Origin: Verrucomicrobiota bacterium
GTDB lineage: Bacteria > Verrucomicrobiota > Verrucomicrobiia > Limisphaerales > UBA8199
Length of the DNA stretch: 49,711 bases
Direction: 5' to 3'
Assembly: GCA_003176045.1 (NCBI GenBank)
Contig: PSRM01000015.1
Location: forward strand, 1 to 49,711
Positions 7,706 to 16,528 of the stretch are shown here, one piece after another (within the stretch, counting starts at the first letter, position 1; the number at the start of each line of letters is the position of its first letter). Both the position numbers and the translations under genes were made by a program. The notes under the pieces were generated by a model that saw only the letters and a program-made list of their open reading frames with translations, was not told the origin of the DNA and searched no databases.

Positions 7706-9190
7706 ATGCGAATACTCCGAATGCTGACTCTTTTATCGCTATTCTGCTCGACTGCATTTGCCGGTATTCTTACCGTCGGCCCGGACTACAAAGCTCCCAC
7801 CAATGCTTTCCCGGAAACATACAAAGCCGCCGAGCTCGGTTCCTGGAAAGAAGGACGCCCGCTGGACAACGTGCCAAAGGGAAGTTGGTGGGAAGTCTTT
7901 CAAGACCCGCAGCTAAACGAACTTGAAACGCTGGCCCTCCAATCGAATCAACAACTCAAAGCCGCCGTGGCACGAGTCAGCCAGGCGCGAGCGACAGCAC
8001 GTGTGGCGCGCGCAGATCTGCTGCCCACCCTGACTCTTGCTCCCAGTTACACGCGCGAACGCTACTCGCCCAACCAGGTGCCCAGCTTCGGCCCGCTGAC
8101 GGCCAACAACTTTAGCGCTCCCCTTGATCTGAGTTATGAGATTGATTTGTGGGGAAGGGTACGCCGGGGCTTCGAAAGCGCTCGCGCCGAAGCCCAGGCG
8201 TCTCTTGCCGATTATTATAACATTCTACTTGGGCTCCAGGCCGACGTCGCTCAAAACTATTTCGCGCTTCGCTCGCTTGATGCCGAGAGAAACACTGTCA
8301 TTGCGACGGTGGCTTTGCGCAAAGAGCAGGTCCGGTTGGTGCGCAGCCGGTTTGAAGGTGGTGTGGGCAATGATCTGGACGTGGCCCGGGCCGAAACGGA
8401 ACTGGCCACCACTGAAGCGGACGCTGCCTCGCTGAACCAGCGACGCGCGCAACTCGAAAACGCGCTAGCCATACTCCTGGGAATCAGCCCTTCGAGCTTC
8501 CGATTATCGCCGTTGACAAATACCAACTGGAATCCCACGCCGCCAGCCGTTCCGGCAGGATTGCCGGCTGAGTTGTTAGAGCGCCGGCCTGACGTGGCAC
8601 AAGCCGAACGGCTCATGGCCGCTGGCAATGCGCGCATCGGTGTTGCCAAAGCCGCATTCTTTCCGGTCGTGACCCTTACCGCATCCGGCGGTTACCTGAG
8701 CGGGGATGTTCAGACATTGTTCAATTGGGACAGCCGTGTCTGGAGCATTGGACCAAGTGTCTCGCTTCCCATTTTCGCCGGTGGCCGGAATCGCGCAAAC
8801 TATAAGCGCGCCCAGGCAGCTTTCGAGGAAAACGTCGCACTATACCGACAGCAGGTCCTTGTTGCCTTTGAGGACATCGAGAACAGCCTGGCCGGAATTC
8901 GATTTCTGGCTGAAGAGTCCGCCGCCCAGCAGCGGGCGGTATCCAATTCGCAACGCGCGGCGCGACTGGCTCAAGACCGGTACCGGTCAGGCATTGTCAG
9001 CTACCTCGAAGTCGTGGACGCAAACCGTGAGGCTCTCGGAGCCGAGCGCAGCGACGCACAACTCACCGGTCAAAGGCTCAATGTGACCGTGCAACTGATC
9101 AAGGCCCTGGGCGGCGGATGGGAAGCCGTTAATCTGGCGCAAAAACCTGAGCGCATGGCTCAGGAAAGGAGTAACCTATGGAAGAAGTGA
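7706..9190 (+). CDS. RND outer-membrane factor (OprM/NodT-like channel)
   Basis: The trimeric outer-membrane exit duct of the efflux system; 494 residues from the chosen ATG. The signal peptide (MRILRMLTLLSLFCSTAFA) is followed by TVGPDYKAP, the start of mature OprM/NodT proteins. Two repeated outer-membrane-efflux domains follow, with QQLKAAVARVSQARA and the second-half LPAELLERRPDVAQAE motif. Relatives usually carry a lipobox Cys just before xVGPDY. Here that place reads AGILT, so the protein is probably not lipidated at the usual position. The open frame extends upstream to 7454, overlapping the pump stop, but those 84 codons are mostly the palindromic repeat at 7535-7632, so the start at 7706 is preferred. 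Confidence 0.9.
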   Translation: MRILRMLTLLSLFCSTAFAGILTVGPDYKAPTNAFPETYKAAELGSWKEGRPLDNVPKGSWWEVFQDPQLNELETLALQSNQQLKAAVARVSQARATARVARADLLPTLTLAPSYTRERYSPNQVPSFGPLTANNFSAPLDLSYEIDLWGRVRRGFESARAEAQASLADYYNILLGLQADVAQNYFALRSLDAERNTVIATVALRKEQVRLVRSRFEGGVGNDLDVARAETELATTEADAASLNQRRAQLENALAILLGISPSSFRLSPLTNTNWNPTPPAVPAGLPAELLERRPDVAQAERLMAAGNARIGVAKAAFFPVVTLTASGGYLSGDVQTLFNWDSRVWSIGPSVSLPIFAGGRNRANYKRAQAAFEENVALYRQQVLVAFEDIENSLAGIRFLAEESAAQQRAVSNSQRAARLAQDRYRSGIVSYLEVVDANREALGAERSDAQLTGQRLNVTVQLIKALGGGWEAVNLAQKPERMAQERSNLWKK

Positions 9191-9199
9191 GCACGAACT

Positions 9200-9269
9200 G
9201 GAGCGCGGACAGCCTTGTTCGCGCGAAGAGCGACCGTGATGAGACGAGCGGACAAGCTGTCCGCGCTCC
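9200..9269. repeat. Inverted repeat GGAGCGCGGACAGC...GCTGTCCGCGCTCC
   Basis: The arms at both ends are nearly complementary, with TTGTTCGC and GCGGACAA inside. It lies between the channel and VOC genes and reads open into the VOC frame. A short relative, GGAGCGCGGACA, occurs near 23930. Confidence 0.65.
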
Positions 9270-9270
9270 T

Positions 9271-10182
9271 ATGCGAAGCGGCCCCGTCAAAACCAACGAC
9301 CGGGAAAAATGCACTCTGCCGGACCGCGTCCGGTTGAGTCAGGTGCGTTTGCGCACCATGGATAGTACGAAATTGGTGGGTTTTTACACCGGGCCTTTGG
9401 GGTTTAAGCTTGTCGAATCCGCGGGCGCCGATAGCGAGATTTCAGCGACCGGCAAAGAGCCTGGCTTTCTGATGCTCACGGAGGATCGAAAGGCAGTCCC
9501 ACGGCCGCCAGGCACAACAGGACTATTTCATTTGGCGATACGATTTCCGAGCCGGCTGGACCTGGCACGAGCGTATCGGCGGCTCCTGGTTTACGGTTAT
9601 CCGATCGAGGGCGCTTCAGATCATGGGGTCAGCGAGGCGGTCTATCTGGCCGACCCAGAGGGTAATGGAGTCGAGCTTTACGCGGACCGGCCCCGTTCAC
9701 AATGGCATTGGGAAAACGGCCAGGTTGTCATGGGGACCAAGCCACTCGATCTGCAGAGCTTGCTAACAGCCGTCCCCGCCGAACAGGCGATCGATCACCC
9801 ATCGGCGCGCACCGTCCTGGGCCACATCCACTTGAACGTCGCCAGCCTTGCCGAAGCCGAGCGCTTTTACGCCGAATATCTGGGAATGGCTGTGACGCAG
9901 CGAACTTATCCCGGGGCGTTGTTTTTCGCGGCCGGTGGTTATCATCACCACGTTGGCGCCAATGTCTGGTCTGGCAAAGCGGCGCCTCCTCCCAACGCCA
10001 CCGGCCTGATCTCTTATCGATTTCACGTGCCCGTTTCCGAGATTCTTTATTGCCTGAGCCATCGGGCGCCGGTGGTTGGCTACAAGACCGGAGATGTGCA
10101 GGAAGAGGGAAAACATATTCTGCAGATCCGCGACCCAAACGGAAATTGGCTGGAAGTTCAGACTGGCAGGAAAGCATTATGA
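9271..10182 (+). CDS. VOC superfamily protein, catechol-2,3-dioxygenase-like (CatE group)
   Basis: 303 residues with two vicinal-oxygen-chelate modules. The first starts at LSQVRLRTMDSTKLVGFY and ends at GNGVELYAD. The second starts at LGHIHLNVASLAEAERFY and contains YHHHVGANVW, then RDPNGNWLEV. The His in GHIHL, the His in YHHHVG and the Glu in NWLEV fit the 2-His-1-carboxylate metal site of extradiol dioxygenases and related enzymes. The reaction could be extradiol ring cleavage or another VOC chemistry; sequence alone does not decide. The frame is open from 9178, but the first 31 codons come from an inverted repeat, so the ATG at 9271 is preferred. Its stop overlaps the ATG of a truncated DoxX-like stub (ATGA). 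Confidence 0.82.
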   Translation: MRSGPVKTNDREKCTLPDRVRLSQVRLRTMDSTKLVGFYTGPLGFKLVESAGADSEISATGKEPGFLMLTEDRKAVPRPPGTTGLFHLAIRFPSRLDLARAYRRLLVYGYPIEGASDHGVSEAVYLADPEGNGVELYADRPRSQWHWENGQVVMGTKPLDLQSLLTAVPAEQAIDHPSARTVLGHIHLNVASLAEAERFYAEYLGMAVTQRTYPGALFFAAGGYHHHVGANVWSGKAAPPPNATGLISYRFHVPVSEILYCLSHRAPVVGYKTGDVQEEGKHILQIRDPNGNWLEVQTGRKAL

Positions 10183-10259
10183 CAACCACGACGGATCAAG
10201 TTGGCTCGATCTCGAAAAAAGCGATTTGGATAGGGCACATTATGAGCGGCCCCTATTAG
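10179..10259 (+). pseudogene. 5' stub of a DoxX-like membrane protein gene
   Basis: A 26-codon frame overlaps the VOC stop by ATGA and encodes MTTTTDQVGSISKKAIWIGH followed by IMSGPY and a stop. The Ser-Lys-Lys-Ala-Ile-Trp...Ser-Gly pattern is how many DoxX-family proteins begin, just before their first membrane helix. Here the sequence breaks off after Ser-Gly and the ABC permease follows at once. The likely reading is a deletion that removed most of a doxX gene together with the original start region of the permease gene. Identification rests on a short stretch and on memory of the family. Confidence 0.45.
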
Positions 10260-10261
10260 CG

Positions 10262-12160
10262 TTGATTAGCTCGGGTGGCCGGTTCAATCTGTTTGGATTG
10301 AACTTCCTGCCAATCGTCGGCCGTGAATTGCGGGTCGCCTCCCGCAAGCGAAGCACGTTTATCGTGCGGTTCGCAGCCGCGGTAGTAGGGCTGCTGCTGG
10401 GGGCAGGGTGCCTGATTCTTCAAAAAGTCAGCCGAACCAGCGCCAGCCAAATTGGCGAAGGCCTTTTTTATGCGCTCGCCTGGACGTGCCTGGCCGCTGG
10501 ATTGACCGCTGGATTATTCTTCACTTCAGATTGTCTAAGCGAAGAGAAACGCGAAGGGACACTCGGTCTTTTGTTCCTCACCCCACTCCGAGGTTACGAC
10601 GTCGTTCTAGGGAAGTTGCTGGCGACTTCGTTGCGCGGCTTTTACGCGCTGCTGGCCGTTCTGCCTATTCTCGCCATCACGCTATTGGTGGGGGGTATCA
10701 CTGCAGGCCAGTACTGGAAGAGCGCTTTGGCGCTGGTGAATGCTTTGTTCGTCTCGCTTGCGGCAGGTATGCTCGTGTCGGTCATAAGCCGCGATTCCCA
10801 AAAGGCCTTGCTGACCACGATCGTTTTGATGGTGCTGATCACCTTTGGCGGGCTTTTGGTGGACGGCATCATCTCGGAGCGAATGACGAATGGCTCGTTT
10901 GAGTTTTTCAGCCTTTCGAGTCCGGGGTGGGTGCTGGGGGCGGCCGGGGACCCGGCTCCCTCGCAGTACTGGAGGGGCGTGCTGGTGACGCAGGTTTTAG
11001 GCTGGGGAATGTTAGCGCTAACCTGTCTGCTCGCGCCAATCTCGTGGCAGGAACGAAAGCGCTCAGGGATCAGCTCGACTCGGAGTTGGGCTTACATGTG
11101 GAAATATGGAAGCAAGCGGCGGCGCGCGCGCTGGAAACTGAAACTGACGGGGCAGCCGGTGGTTTGGCTAATCTGCCGCGAGCGGTGGCAATCGCTAGTG
11201 CTGTGGGTGGCGATTTGCGCAGTCGTTGGGCTGTTGGCGCCCGCAATAATTGGGACCGAGGCCGATGACCGATGGATGATGTGGTATTACCTCGGAGGGT
11301 TGCTAGTTTTGCCTTTATATTTGATGGTGGCTTCTCAGGCCTGCCGCTTCTTTGTCGAGGCTCGGCGCAACGGGTTCTTAGAACTTATCCTGACCTCTCC
11401 CACCTCCGACCGGCAGATCGTGATGGGCCAATGGCGGGCGCTAAGGAGGATGTTTGGTTTGCCGGTAATTGTGTTGCTTTCAATGAACGTAGCGGGCGCG
11501 GCTTTGTCGCAGCTTTCCTTCAATCGTTTCGCAGCCCAAGTGAGTCAAAACATGGCTTCGGCTACGAACTCCGTAACAGTGACCACGAATGGAACAATCC
11601 AGGTTGTGACGGTGGTTACCAATACTGCTCAAACCGTGCCTGCGCCGAAGAGCCTGACCGCGCGTTCGAGAACTTTTCGCTTTGCTCAAGACTGGAAAGC
11701 CGCCTTGATGGCGATTTTGGCCGCGGCCATCGCCGCTTTGACGGCAGGCGCCAACCTGCTGGCGATCTGTTGGTTCGGCATGTGGATGGGAATGACCTCC
11801 CGGACGGCAAATCTGGCAACGCTCAAAACCATTCTCTTTGTGCAAGTGGTGCCCTGGTTCGTGATCGCATTTGGCTCCGGCATATTCGCGGCGATGATCA
11901 TGTTGAGAGGCGTCATCAACGCTCCCGGCCAGCCCGGGTTATGGATGGCCTGGTATCCATTATTGACCGCCGCAGCGAGTGGATCTGTGACGATCGCCAA
12001 GGACATCTTCTTTATAGTCTGGTCACGAACAAAATTGCTGCGATCACTGCGCAAACAGGCAGAGCAAGGCATGGGGCAGGCGCGTAAGGTCAAACCGCCG
12101 CCGCTGCCCCGGACAGTCTCGCCGCCGCCGATAGTAGTTGCGCCGGGCGCGCCTGGTTAA
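10262..12160 (+). CDS. ABC-2 type permease-like integral membrane protein
   Basis: About 630 residues, hydrophobic, with two sets of membrane helices. The first set runs from FAAAVVGLLLGAGCL to LLTTIVLMVLITFGGLLVDG. The second begins at LVLWVAICAVVGLLAPAIIG and ends near the C-terminus. Typical ABC-2 cytoplasmic motifs occur twice: EEKREGTLGLLFLTPL and EARRNGFLELILTSPTSDRQ. A Thr/Val-rich insert (NSVTVTTNGTIQVVTVVTN) probably lies outside the membrane, and the tail is Pro-rich. No ATPase gene is next to it. The start is uncertain: the frame is open upstream into the VOC gene, no ATG is near, and TTG 10262 or TTG 10289 are the best options. This fits loss of the real start by the deletion that truncated the DoxX gene. 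Confidence 0.75.
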   Translation: MISSGGRFNLFGLNFLPIVGRELRVASRKRSTFIVRFAAAVVGLLLGAGCLILQKVSRTSASQIGEGLFYALAWTCLAAGLTAGLFFTSDCLSEEKREGTLGLLFLTPLRGYDVVLGKLLATSLRGFYALLAVLPILAITLLVGGITAGQYWKSALALVNALFVSLAAGMLVSVISRDSQKALLTTIVLMVLITFGGLLVDGIISERMTNGSFEFFSLSSPGWVLGAAGDPAPSQYWRGVLVTQVLGWGMLALTCLLAPISWQERKRSGISSTRSWAYMWKYGSKRRRARWKLKLTGQPVVWLICRERWQSLVLWVAICAVVGLLAPAIIGTEADDRWMMWYYLGGLLVLPLYLMVASQACRFFVEARRNGFLELILTSPTSDRQIVMGQWRALRRMFGLPVIVLLSMNVAGAALSQLSFNRFAAQVSQNMASATNSVTVTTNGTIQVVTVVTNTAQTVPAPKSLTARSRTFRFAQDWKAALMAILAAAIAALTAGANLLAICWFGMWMGMTSRTANLATLKTILFVQVVPWFVIAFGSGIFAAMIMLRGVINAPGQPGLWMAWYPLLTAAASGSVTIAKDIFFIVWSRTKLLRSLRKQAEQGMGQARKVKPPPLPRTVSPPPIVVAPGAPG

Positions 12161-12185
12161 ACGTCGCAGTCGGGAGCAATTCCAA

Positions 12186-12220
12186 AGCGCTCCCGATGGA
12201 TCGGGAGCGCTCGGTTTTTT
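12186..12220 (+). terminator. Rho-independent terminator after the efflux operon
   Basis: AGCGCTCCCGA pairs perfectly over 11 bp with TCGGGAGCGCT around TGG/A, followed by CGG and six T residues. It lies 25 bases after the permease stop and is the best canonical terminator in the window. Confidence 0.85.
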
Positions 12221-12245
12221 AGGCGGGGCTTTGATCACGGGAAAA

Positions 12246-12354
12246 GTAGCGCAGGTTTCCAACCTGCTGTATCGCCGATTTCCAATCGGCGGAGCGTACG
12301 AACGCCTCGCAGGCTGGAAGCACTGCGATACAGCAGATTAAAAATCTGCGCTAC
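12246..12354. repeat. 109-bp inverted-repeat element with GTAGCGCAG ends
   Basis: The left arm GTAGCGCAGGTTTCCAACCT continues to CTGTATCGC, and the right arm is its near complement. Its middle hairpins include GCCGATTTCCAATCGGC. The right half recurs at about 26644-26689 with compensated changes in the variable stem. It fills most of the gap between the permease and methyltransferase genes. Confidence 0.75.
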
Positions 12355-12411
12355 ATCAGAGGCCACACCAAAAATCTGAAATGCGCCCAGCCCTTTGGCC
12401 CTTCTTTAGAA

Positions 12412-13674
12412 TTAAATTTTATTCTGGACCAATACCCGAAATGCTCTGCCCAAATGCTCCGGGTGCGTCAGGGTCTGAAACTGGCGCTTCTCTTTAGCGC
12501 CCCAATTCCCAAACTGCACACCAGCCTCCCACGTTTTTGCTGCGATGCCCGTTAGAAATTTTTCCTGCGTCACCAGCAAGTCGGTGTTCATGCCGGCCTT
12601 CACGCCGGCGTGGGCAATTCTTGAAAAATTGACGTGCGCAGTGATGTCCTGCTCGCCAGGATCGTTGAGAGGGTCAGGGCTCCACCGGTGTTGTCGATAG
12701 GCACGTAAGGTTCCGTTCCGTCGTTCGGGTATCCAGAGTTCGTCTTGCGAGAGTCCGTAATCAATTGCGACGAGCCTCCCGCGCTCAAACAGACTTGCCG
12801 CCTCAGTCCACCAGGCTTCTGCTGCGGGACTGAGCTCGATGGTGAAGCCGTCGGGTAGTTTCTGCGCGACCGGTAGTTCTTCGATGCCGCACTGATCCAT
12901 CCGCTTCCACACAGATCGTCCATTCTGCATTCCGACTCCCCATTCGAACCAAACTCGCTCTTTTGCATCCCACGCGAAACGCCGGACAGGCATGGCGTCG
13001 AGCAGTTCGTTGCAAAAGATGATGCCGCGTATAGGGTGGGGCTCGGGTAAACCTCGAGGCCCGCGAGGACTTTCCGGCAGGCTGGGGCGCTCCCTCACGG
13101 TCGCGGCTCTGTTCAAGTCGTTCAGGTTCGTGGCCCAGCGGACCTTGTCATCGAATTGGCGTAATGTCTTGCGTTGCCACCCTTGTCGGCTTTCCGAAGG
13201 TTCGATAATCCAGTATGCCAGGTTTGAGTAAAGTTCAGGCCGCATTCGTTGCATCCATGACAAAATGTCCTGCGCCAAGTCCCCACGGTGCGCACCGGCC
13301 TCGATCAGGTGGAACTTGGGAGATGGAAGATGGGAGCCGGATGGTGGATGATGGATGATGGATGATGGATGATGGGTTGGGGATGAGTGGCCGCCCCCTC
13401 GACCCTCGACCCACGACCCTCGACTTTGGACTTTGGACTTTGGACTTTGGACTTCCGTTTCAAGCCATTCGGAAAACTGGAAGGCCAGCAACTCTCCAAA
13501 GAGGCTGCCCACACTCACGCTGGTAATAAAATCGCCGTGCTTTCCGACCGTGTCCGTTTCCTTTTCATAATATCCATAAACGGGACAATAAAGAGCCAGC
13601 TCCATAAACCGATCAAAGCCAATCACCCCTCGCTGACCGATTTCGGATGCGATTTTTTCAAAAAGCTTGGACAT
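12412..13674 (-). CDS. MidA/NDUFAF7-family SAM-dependent methyltransferase
   Basis: 420 residues. The N-terminus (GVIGFDRFMELALYCPVYGY, then GDFITSVSVGSLFGELLA) matches the COG1565 family, whose human member NDUFAF7 methylates an arginine of complex I. The SAM-binding strand FHLIEAGAHRGDLAQDIL follows after an unusual insert. Residues about 72-119 are encoded by short tandem repeats at 13320-13460: TTTGGAC and CCTCGAC heptamers and GATGGAT-type units. They give peptides such as SPKSKVQS and HHPSSIIHHP, and the fold does not need them. A further dispersed 24-bp repeat lies at 13089-13112. The downstream motif IIFCNELLDAMPVRRF is typical. The target in this organism is unknown. Confidence 0.85.
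   Translation of the reverse strand: MSKLFEKIASEIGQRGVIGFDRFMELALYCPVYGYYEKETDTVGKHGDFITSVSVGSLFGELLAFQFSEWLETEVQSPKSKVQSRGSWVEGRGGGHSSPTHHPSSIIHHPPSGSHLPSPKFHLIEAGAHRGDLAQDILSWMQRMRPELYSNLAYWIIEPSESRQGWQRKTLRQFDDKVRWATNLNDLNRAATVRERPSLPESPRGPRGLPEPHPIRGIIFCNELLDAMPVRRFAWDAKERVWFEWGVGMQNGRSVWKRMDQCGIEELPVAQKLPDGFTIELSPAAEAWWTEAASLFERGRLVAIDYGLSQDELWIPERRNGTLRAYRQHRWSPDPLNDPGEQDITAHVNFSRIAHAGVKAGMNTDLLVTQEKFLTGIAAKTWEAGVQFGNWGAKEKRQFQTLTHPEHLGRAFRVLVQNKI
13089..13112. repeat. Dispersed 24-bp repeat (GCTCCCTCACGG...GGCTCTGT)
   Basis: An exact 24-base match is found at 26565-26588 (intergenic) and on the opposite strand at 45851-45874 (inside mfd). A disrupted version lies inside the AddB-like gene near 29681-29730. 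Here it is inside the methyltransferase coding frame. Confidence 0.8.
13320..13460. repeat. Tandem repeat block inside the methyltransferase gene
   Basis: From left to right the block has GGAAGAT/GGATGAT units, then CCTCGAC heptamers, then four TTTGGAC heptamers. All stay open in the minus-strand frame and encode a low-complexity loop at residues 72-119. Confidence 0.85.
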
Positions 13675-13863
13675 CAGATTGCACTGGGGGAATCCCTGTA
13701 AAAGAGTTGTTCAGCCTAAGCTTCTTATCCGTGTTTATCCGTCCCGCTCAGCGGGATCCGTGGTTAGAACCTCCCCCTTTGGCTCGGATTACGCTACAGG
13801 AGGGCCTAAAAGCCCGTCGTGGGCAAACTTTGGTGCGGATTTAGCTATCAGCACCGCAGCTAT

Positions 13864-14958
13864 ATGGCAAAAATTGACGCATTCTTCAACCTGATGTTCG
13901 AGCAGAAGGCCTCCGACGTCCATCTCTCGGCCGGCAACCATCCCATGCTCCGAATTAACGGCGAACTCCAGCGCGTGGACCATCCACCCCTGGACAATGA
14001 TGATCTCAAAAAGATGCTCTATGAGATCGCCCCCGAATACAAGATCAAGACCTTTGAGGAAAGCGGGGACGTGGACTTCGGCTACGAGATACCGAACATT
14101 TCGCGGTTTCGCGCGAACTTTTTCAACCAGAAGAACGGCATCGCGGCCGTGTTTCGCCAAATCCCGGCGAAGGTGCTCTCGTTTGAGGATTTCGAAAAGT
14201 TCGACGCTCCGCTGCCCGCCGTGCTCAAGAAGTTCTCAATGCTTCATCGCGGGCTGGTTGTGGTGACGGGGCCTACAGGTTCGGGCAAGTCAACAACCTT
14301 GGCAGCCATGGTGGACTACGCCAATAAGAACCGGCGCGATCACATCATCACAGTGGAGGACCCCATCGAGTTCGTGCACGAGAGCAAGAACTGCCTGGTG
14401 AACCATCGCGAGGTGGGCGTCCACACCAAGAGTTTCGCGGCTGCTTTGCGCGGCGCCCTGCGTGAAGATCCGGATGTTATTCTTGTCGGTGAGTTGCGCG
14501 ACCTGGAGACCATCGAGCTGGCGCTGGTTGCGGCCAGCACTGGCCACCTGGTGTTTGGCACCCTTCACACCCCCAGCGCCGCCAAGACGGTGGACCGCAT
14601 CATTGACGTCTTTCCCGCCGATCAGCAGAACAAAGTCCGCGCGACGCTTTCAGAAGCCCTCAAAGGTGTCGTGGCCCAAAACTTGTTCAAACGAATTGAC
14701 AAGCGAGGCCGTGTGGCGGCTCTGGAGATCCTGGTGTTTACCACCGCCATCGCCAACCTGGTGCGCGAGGGCAAGACCCACCAGATACCGGGCATGATTC
14801 AGGTCGGAAAGCGCCTCGGCAATCAGCCGCTCGACGATGCCATCATGGAGCATCTGCGGATGAAGCGCATTTCGCCGGAGGAAGCCTACGACAAGTCGAT
14901 TGATAAAAAGAAATTCCGCCCCTTCCTGGCCCATCCGCCAGAGGACGACGAAGCGTAA
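13864..14958 (+). CDS. pilT: PilT-type type IV pilus retraction ATPase
   Basis: 364 residues from the ATG that gives MAKIDAFFNLMFEQKASDVH, the usual PilT start. The Walker A motif GPTGSGKS lies at 136-143, followed by the Asp box (TVEDPIEFVH), Walker B (VILVGELRD), the His box (STGHLVFGTLHT), and the C-terminal AIANLVREGKTHQ motif typical of PilT. PilT hexamers disassemble pilin at the inner membrane and power twitching. A second, diverged copy follows 185 bp downstream. Pilin, PilB and PilC genes are not in the window. The frame is open 15 codons upstream, but nothing there looks conserved. Confidence 0.93.
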   Translation: MAKIDAFFNLMFEQKASDVHLSAGNHPMLRINGELQRVDHPPLDNDDLKKMLYEIAPEYKIKTFEESGDVDFGYEIPNISRFRANFFNQKNGIAAVFRQIPAKVLSFEDFEKFDAPLPAVLKKFSMLHRGLVVVTGPTGSGKSTTLAAMVDYANKNRRDHIITVEDPIEFVHESKNCLVNHREVGVHTKSFAAALRGALREDPDVILVGELRDLETIELALVAASTGHLVFGTLHTPSAAKTVDRIIDVFPADQQNKVRATLSEALKGVVAQNLFKRIDKRGRVAALEILVFTTAIANLVREGKTHQIPGMIQVGKRLGNQPLDDAIMEHLRMKRISPEEAYDKSIDKKKFRPFLAHPPEDDEA

Positions 14959-15094
14959 TAAACGCGCGAAAGGCGAAAACCGAAATTCGAATCTGACAAG
15001 CGAATGGGGACAAACGAATGAGAAATGAAGCAATTTTATTCGCCTGTCCCCCATTCGTGTGTCCTTACGAAGGCGCGGAGTTCGGGCTTTCGCC

Positions 15095-15134
15095 CTTAAT
15101 TAACCCAATTAACTCAATTAACTTAATTAACCTT
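15095..15134. repeat. AATTAACYY 9-bp tandem repeat leader
   Basis: Four units precede the start codon of the second retraction ATPase by about ten bases. They belong to the same family as the repeats at 4231, 18201, 27338 and 39672. Confidence 0.8.
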
Positions 15135-15143
15135 ATTTAGCCC

Positions 15144-16349
15144 ATGCGCCGACCGGAACTCGATCATATCCTGACCGCGATGCTCAAATCACAGCCGGAG
15201 GTTTCAGACCTTCTGTTCACTGTGGACAAGCCGCTGCAGGTCGAAGCGGTGGGCGAACTGCAGGTCGTCACGACCGACCCGGAGATCATCAAACTCACCC
15301 CTTTTCAGACCGAGACTATCGCGCTGAACCTCATGGGGGACAATCCCTGGCACTTGCAGGACCTGCTGCGCCGCGGTTCGTGCGATACGGCCTACACGTT
15401 GGGCAACAAAGCCCGGTTTCGTATCAATATCTTTTCGCAACGCGGCAATTACTCCGTCGTGCTGCGCAAACTCAACACTGAGGTCCCCACTCTAGACCAA
15501 CTCAATTTTCCGGAGATTTTCAAACTGCTCCCTCGCGAAAAAACCGGTCTGATTCTCGTCACCGGCGCTACTGGTTCGGGCAAATCAACGACCTTGGCCG
15601 CAGTGCTCAACGAGATCAATCACACACGTCCCGTGCACATCGTCACGCTCGAGGACCCCGTCGAATTCGTCCATATGCATGATCTCGCCACGTTCAATCA
15701 GCGTGAGCTGGGAACGGATTTCGAAAGTTTCTCGGATGGTTTGCGCGCCGCGTTGCGCCAGGCCCCGAAAGTGATCCTGGTGGGCGAAATGCGCGACCGG
15801 GAGACGATCAAAATCGCGTTGAGCGCCGCTGAAACGGGCCACCTGGTCGTCAGCACACTTCACACGGTGGACGCGGGCCAGACCATCAACCGTATTCTCG
15901 GTATGTTTGAAACCGATGAGCAGGAGCAATTGCGCGCCCGCCTGGCCGACTCGCTGCGCTGGATCATCAGTCAGCGGCTTGTGCCAAAGATCAACGGTGG
16001 CCGATACGCGCTGCTCGAAATCATGGGTTCAAACCTCCGCACCCAGGAAACGATCCGGCTAGGCGAAACCGAAGGCAAAAGCTTTTACGAAATCATTGAG
16101 GCCAGCGAGCCTTTCGGCTGGCGCACGTTCGATATGTCGTCTCTCGAGGCCTACGAGAATGGCAAAATCACGGAAGAAACCGCGATGCTCTATTGCACCA
16201 AGCGCGGCCCGGTCACTCGCGGCATAGACGACCTCAAAAAATCCCGCGGCGAAATCACGCACAACATGGGCTCGTTGCGCATGAAGGCCGGCCAGGCCAA
16301 CGGCCGACCCGGCGCCCCGCCTCTGCCGGCGACTCTAAAGCTCAAGTGA
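15144..16349 (+). CDS. Second PilT/PilU-like retraction ATPase
   Basis: 401 residues. The core resembles the PilT paralogue just upstream: Walker A GATGSGKS at 141-148, Asp box TLEDPVEFVH, Walker B VILVGEMRD and His box AETGHLVVSTLHT. The N-terminal domain (MRRPELDHILTAMLKSQPEV) and the C-terminal region (SFYEIIEASEPFGWRTFDMS) differ, the latter in the manner of PilU-type accessory ATPases. An extra Pro/Gly-rich tail follows residue 360. In species with both, PilU-like proteins assist PilT during forceful retraction. The same role here is inference from the tandem arrangement. Confidence 0.88.
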   Translation: MRRPELDHILTAMLKSQPEVSDLLFTVDKPLQVEAVGELQVVTTDPEIIKLTPFQTETIALNLMGDNPWHLQDLLRRGSCDTAYTLGNKARFRINIFSQRGNYSVVLRKLNTEVPTLDQLNFPEIFKLLPREKTGLILVTGATGSGKSTTLAAVLNEINHTRPVHIVTLEDPVEFVHMHDLATFNQRELGTDFESFSDGLRAALRQAPKVILVGEMRDRETIKIALSAAETGHLVVSTLHTVDAGQTINRILGMFETDEQEQLRARLADSLRWIISQRLVPKINGGRYALLEIMGSNLRTQETIRLGETEGKSFYEIIEASEPFGWRTFDMSSLEAYENGKITEETAMLYCTKRGPVTRGIDDLKKSRGEITHNMGSLRMKAGQANGRPGAPPLPATLKLK

Positions 16350-16528
16350 GATCATCAACCGCCAAACGCTTTAACCACGAATGAACACGAATAAACACGA
16401 ATGGGAAAGTAGCCTGTGTTCGTTGTCGAATTTCACCAAAGCGCTACTCGGTGCGCCCTCGACCCTCGAACATCGTCCCTTTCCCGCATAATTCCATCAT
16501 TCCTTAATTCCACTCTTCCACTTTTCGC

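Noticed and set aside
9178-9270. N-terminal extension of the VOC protein from the ATG at 9178
   Set aside because: The 31 codons are read from an inverted repeat and overlap the channel stop; VOC similarity begins only later.
13320-13460. Short regular repeats considered as a CRISPR array
   Set aside because: The units are 7 bp, contiguous and without unique spacers; no cas genes are present.
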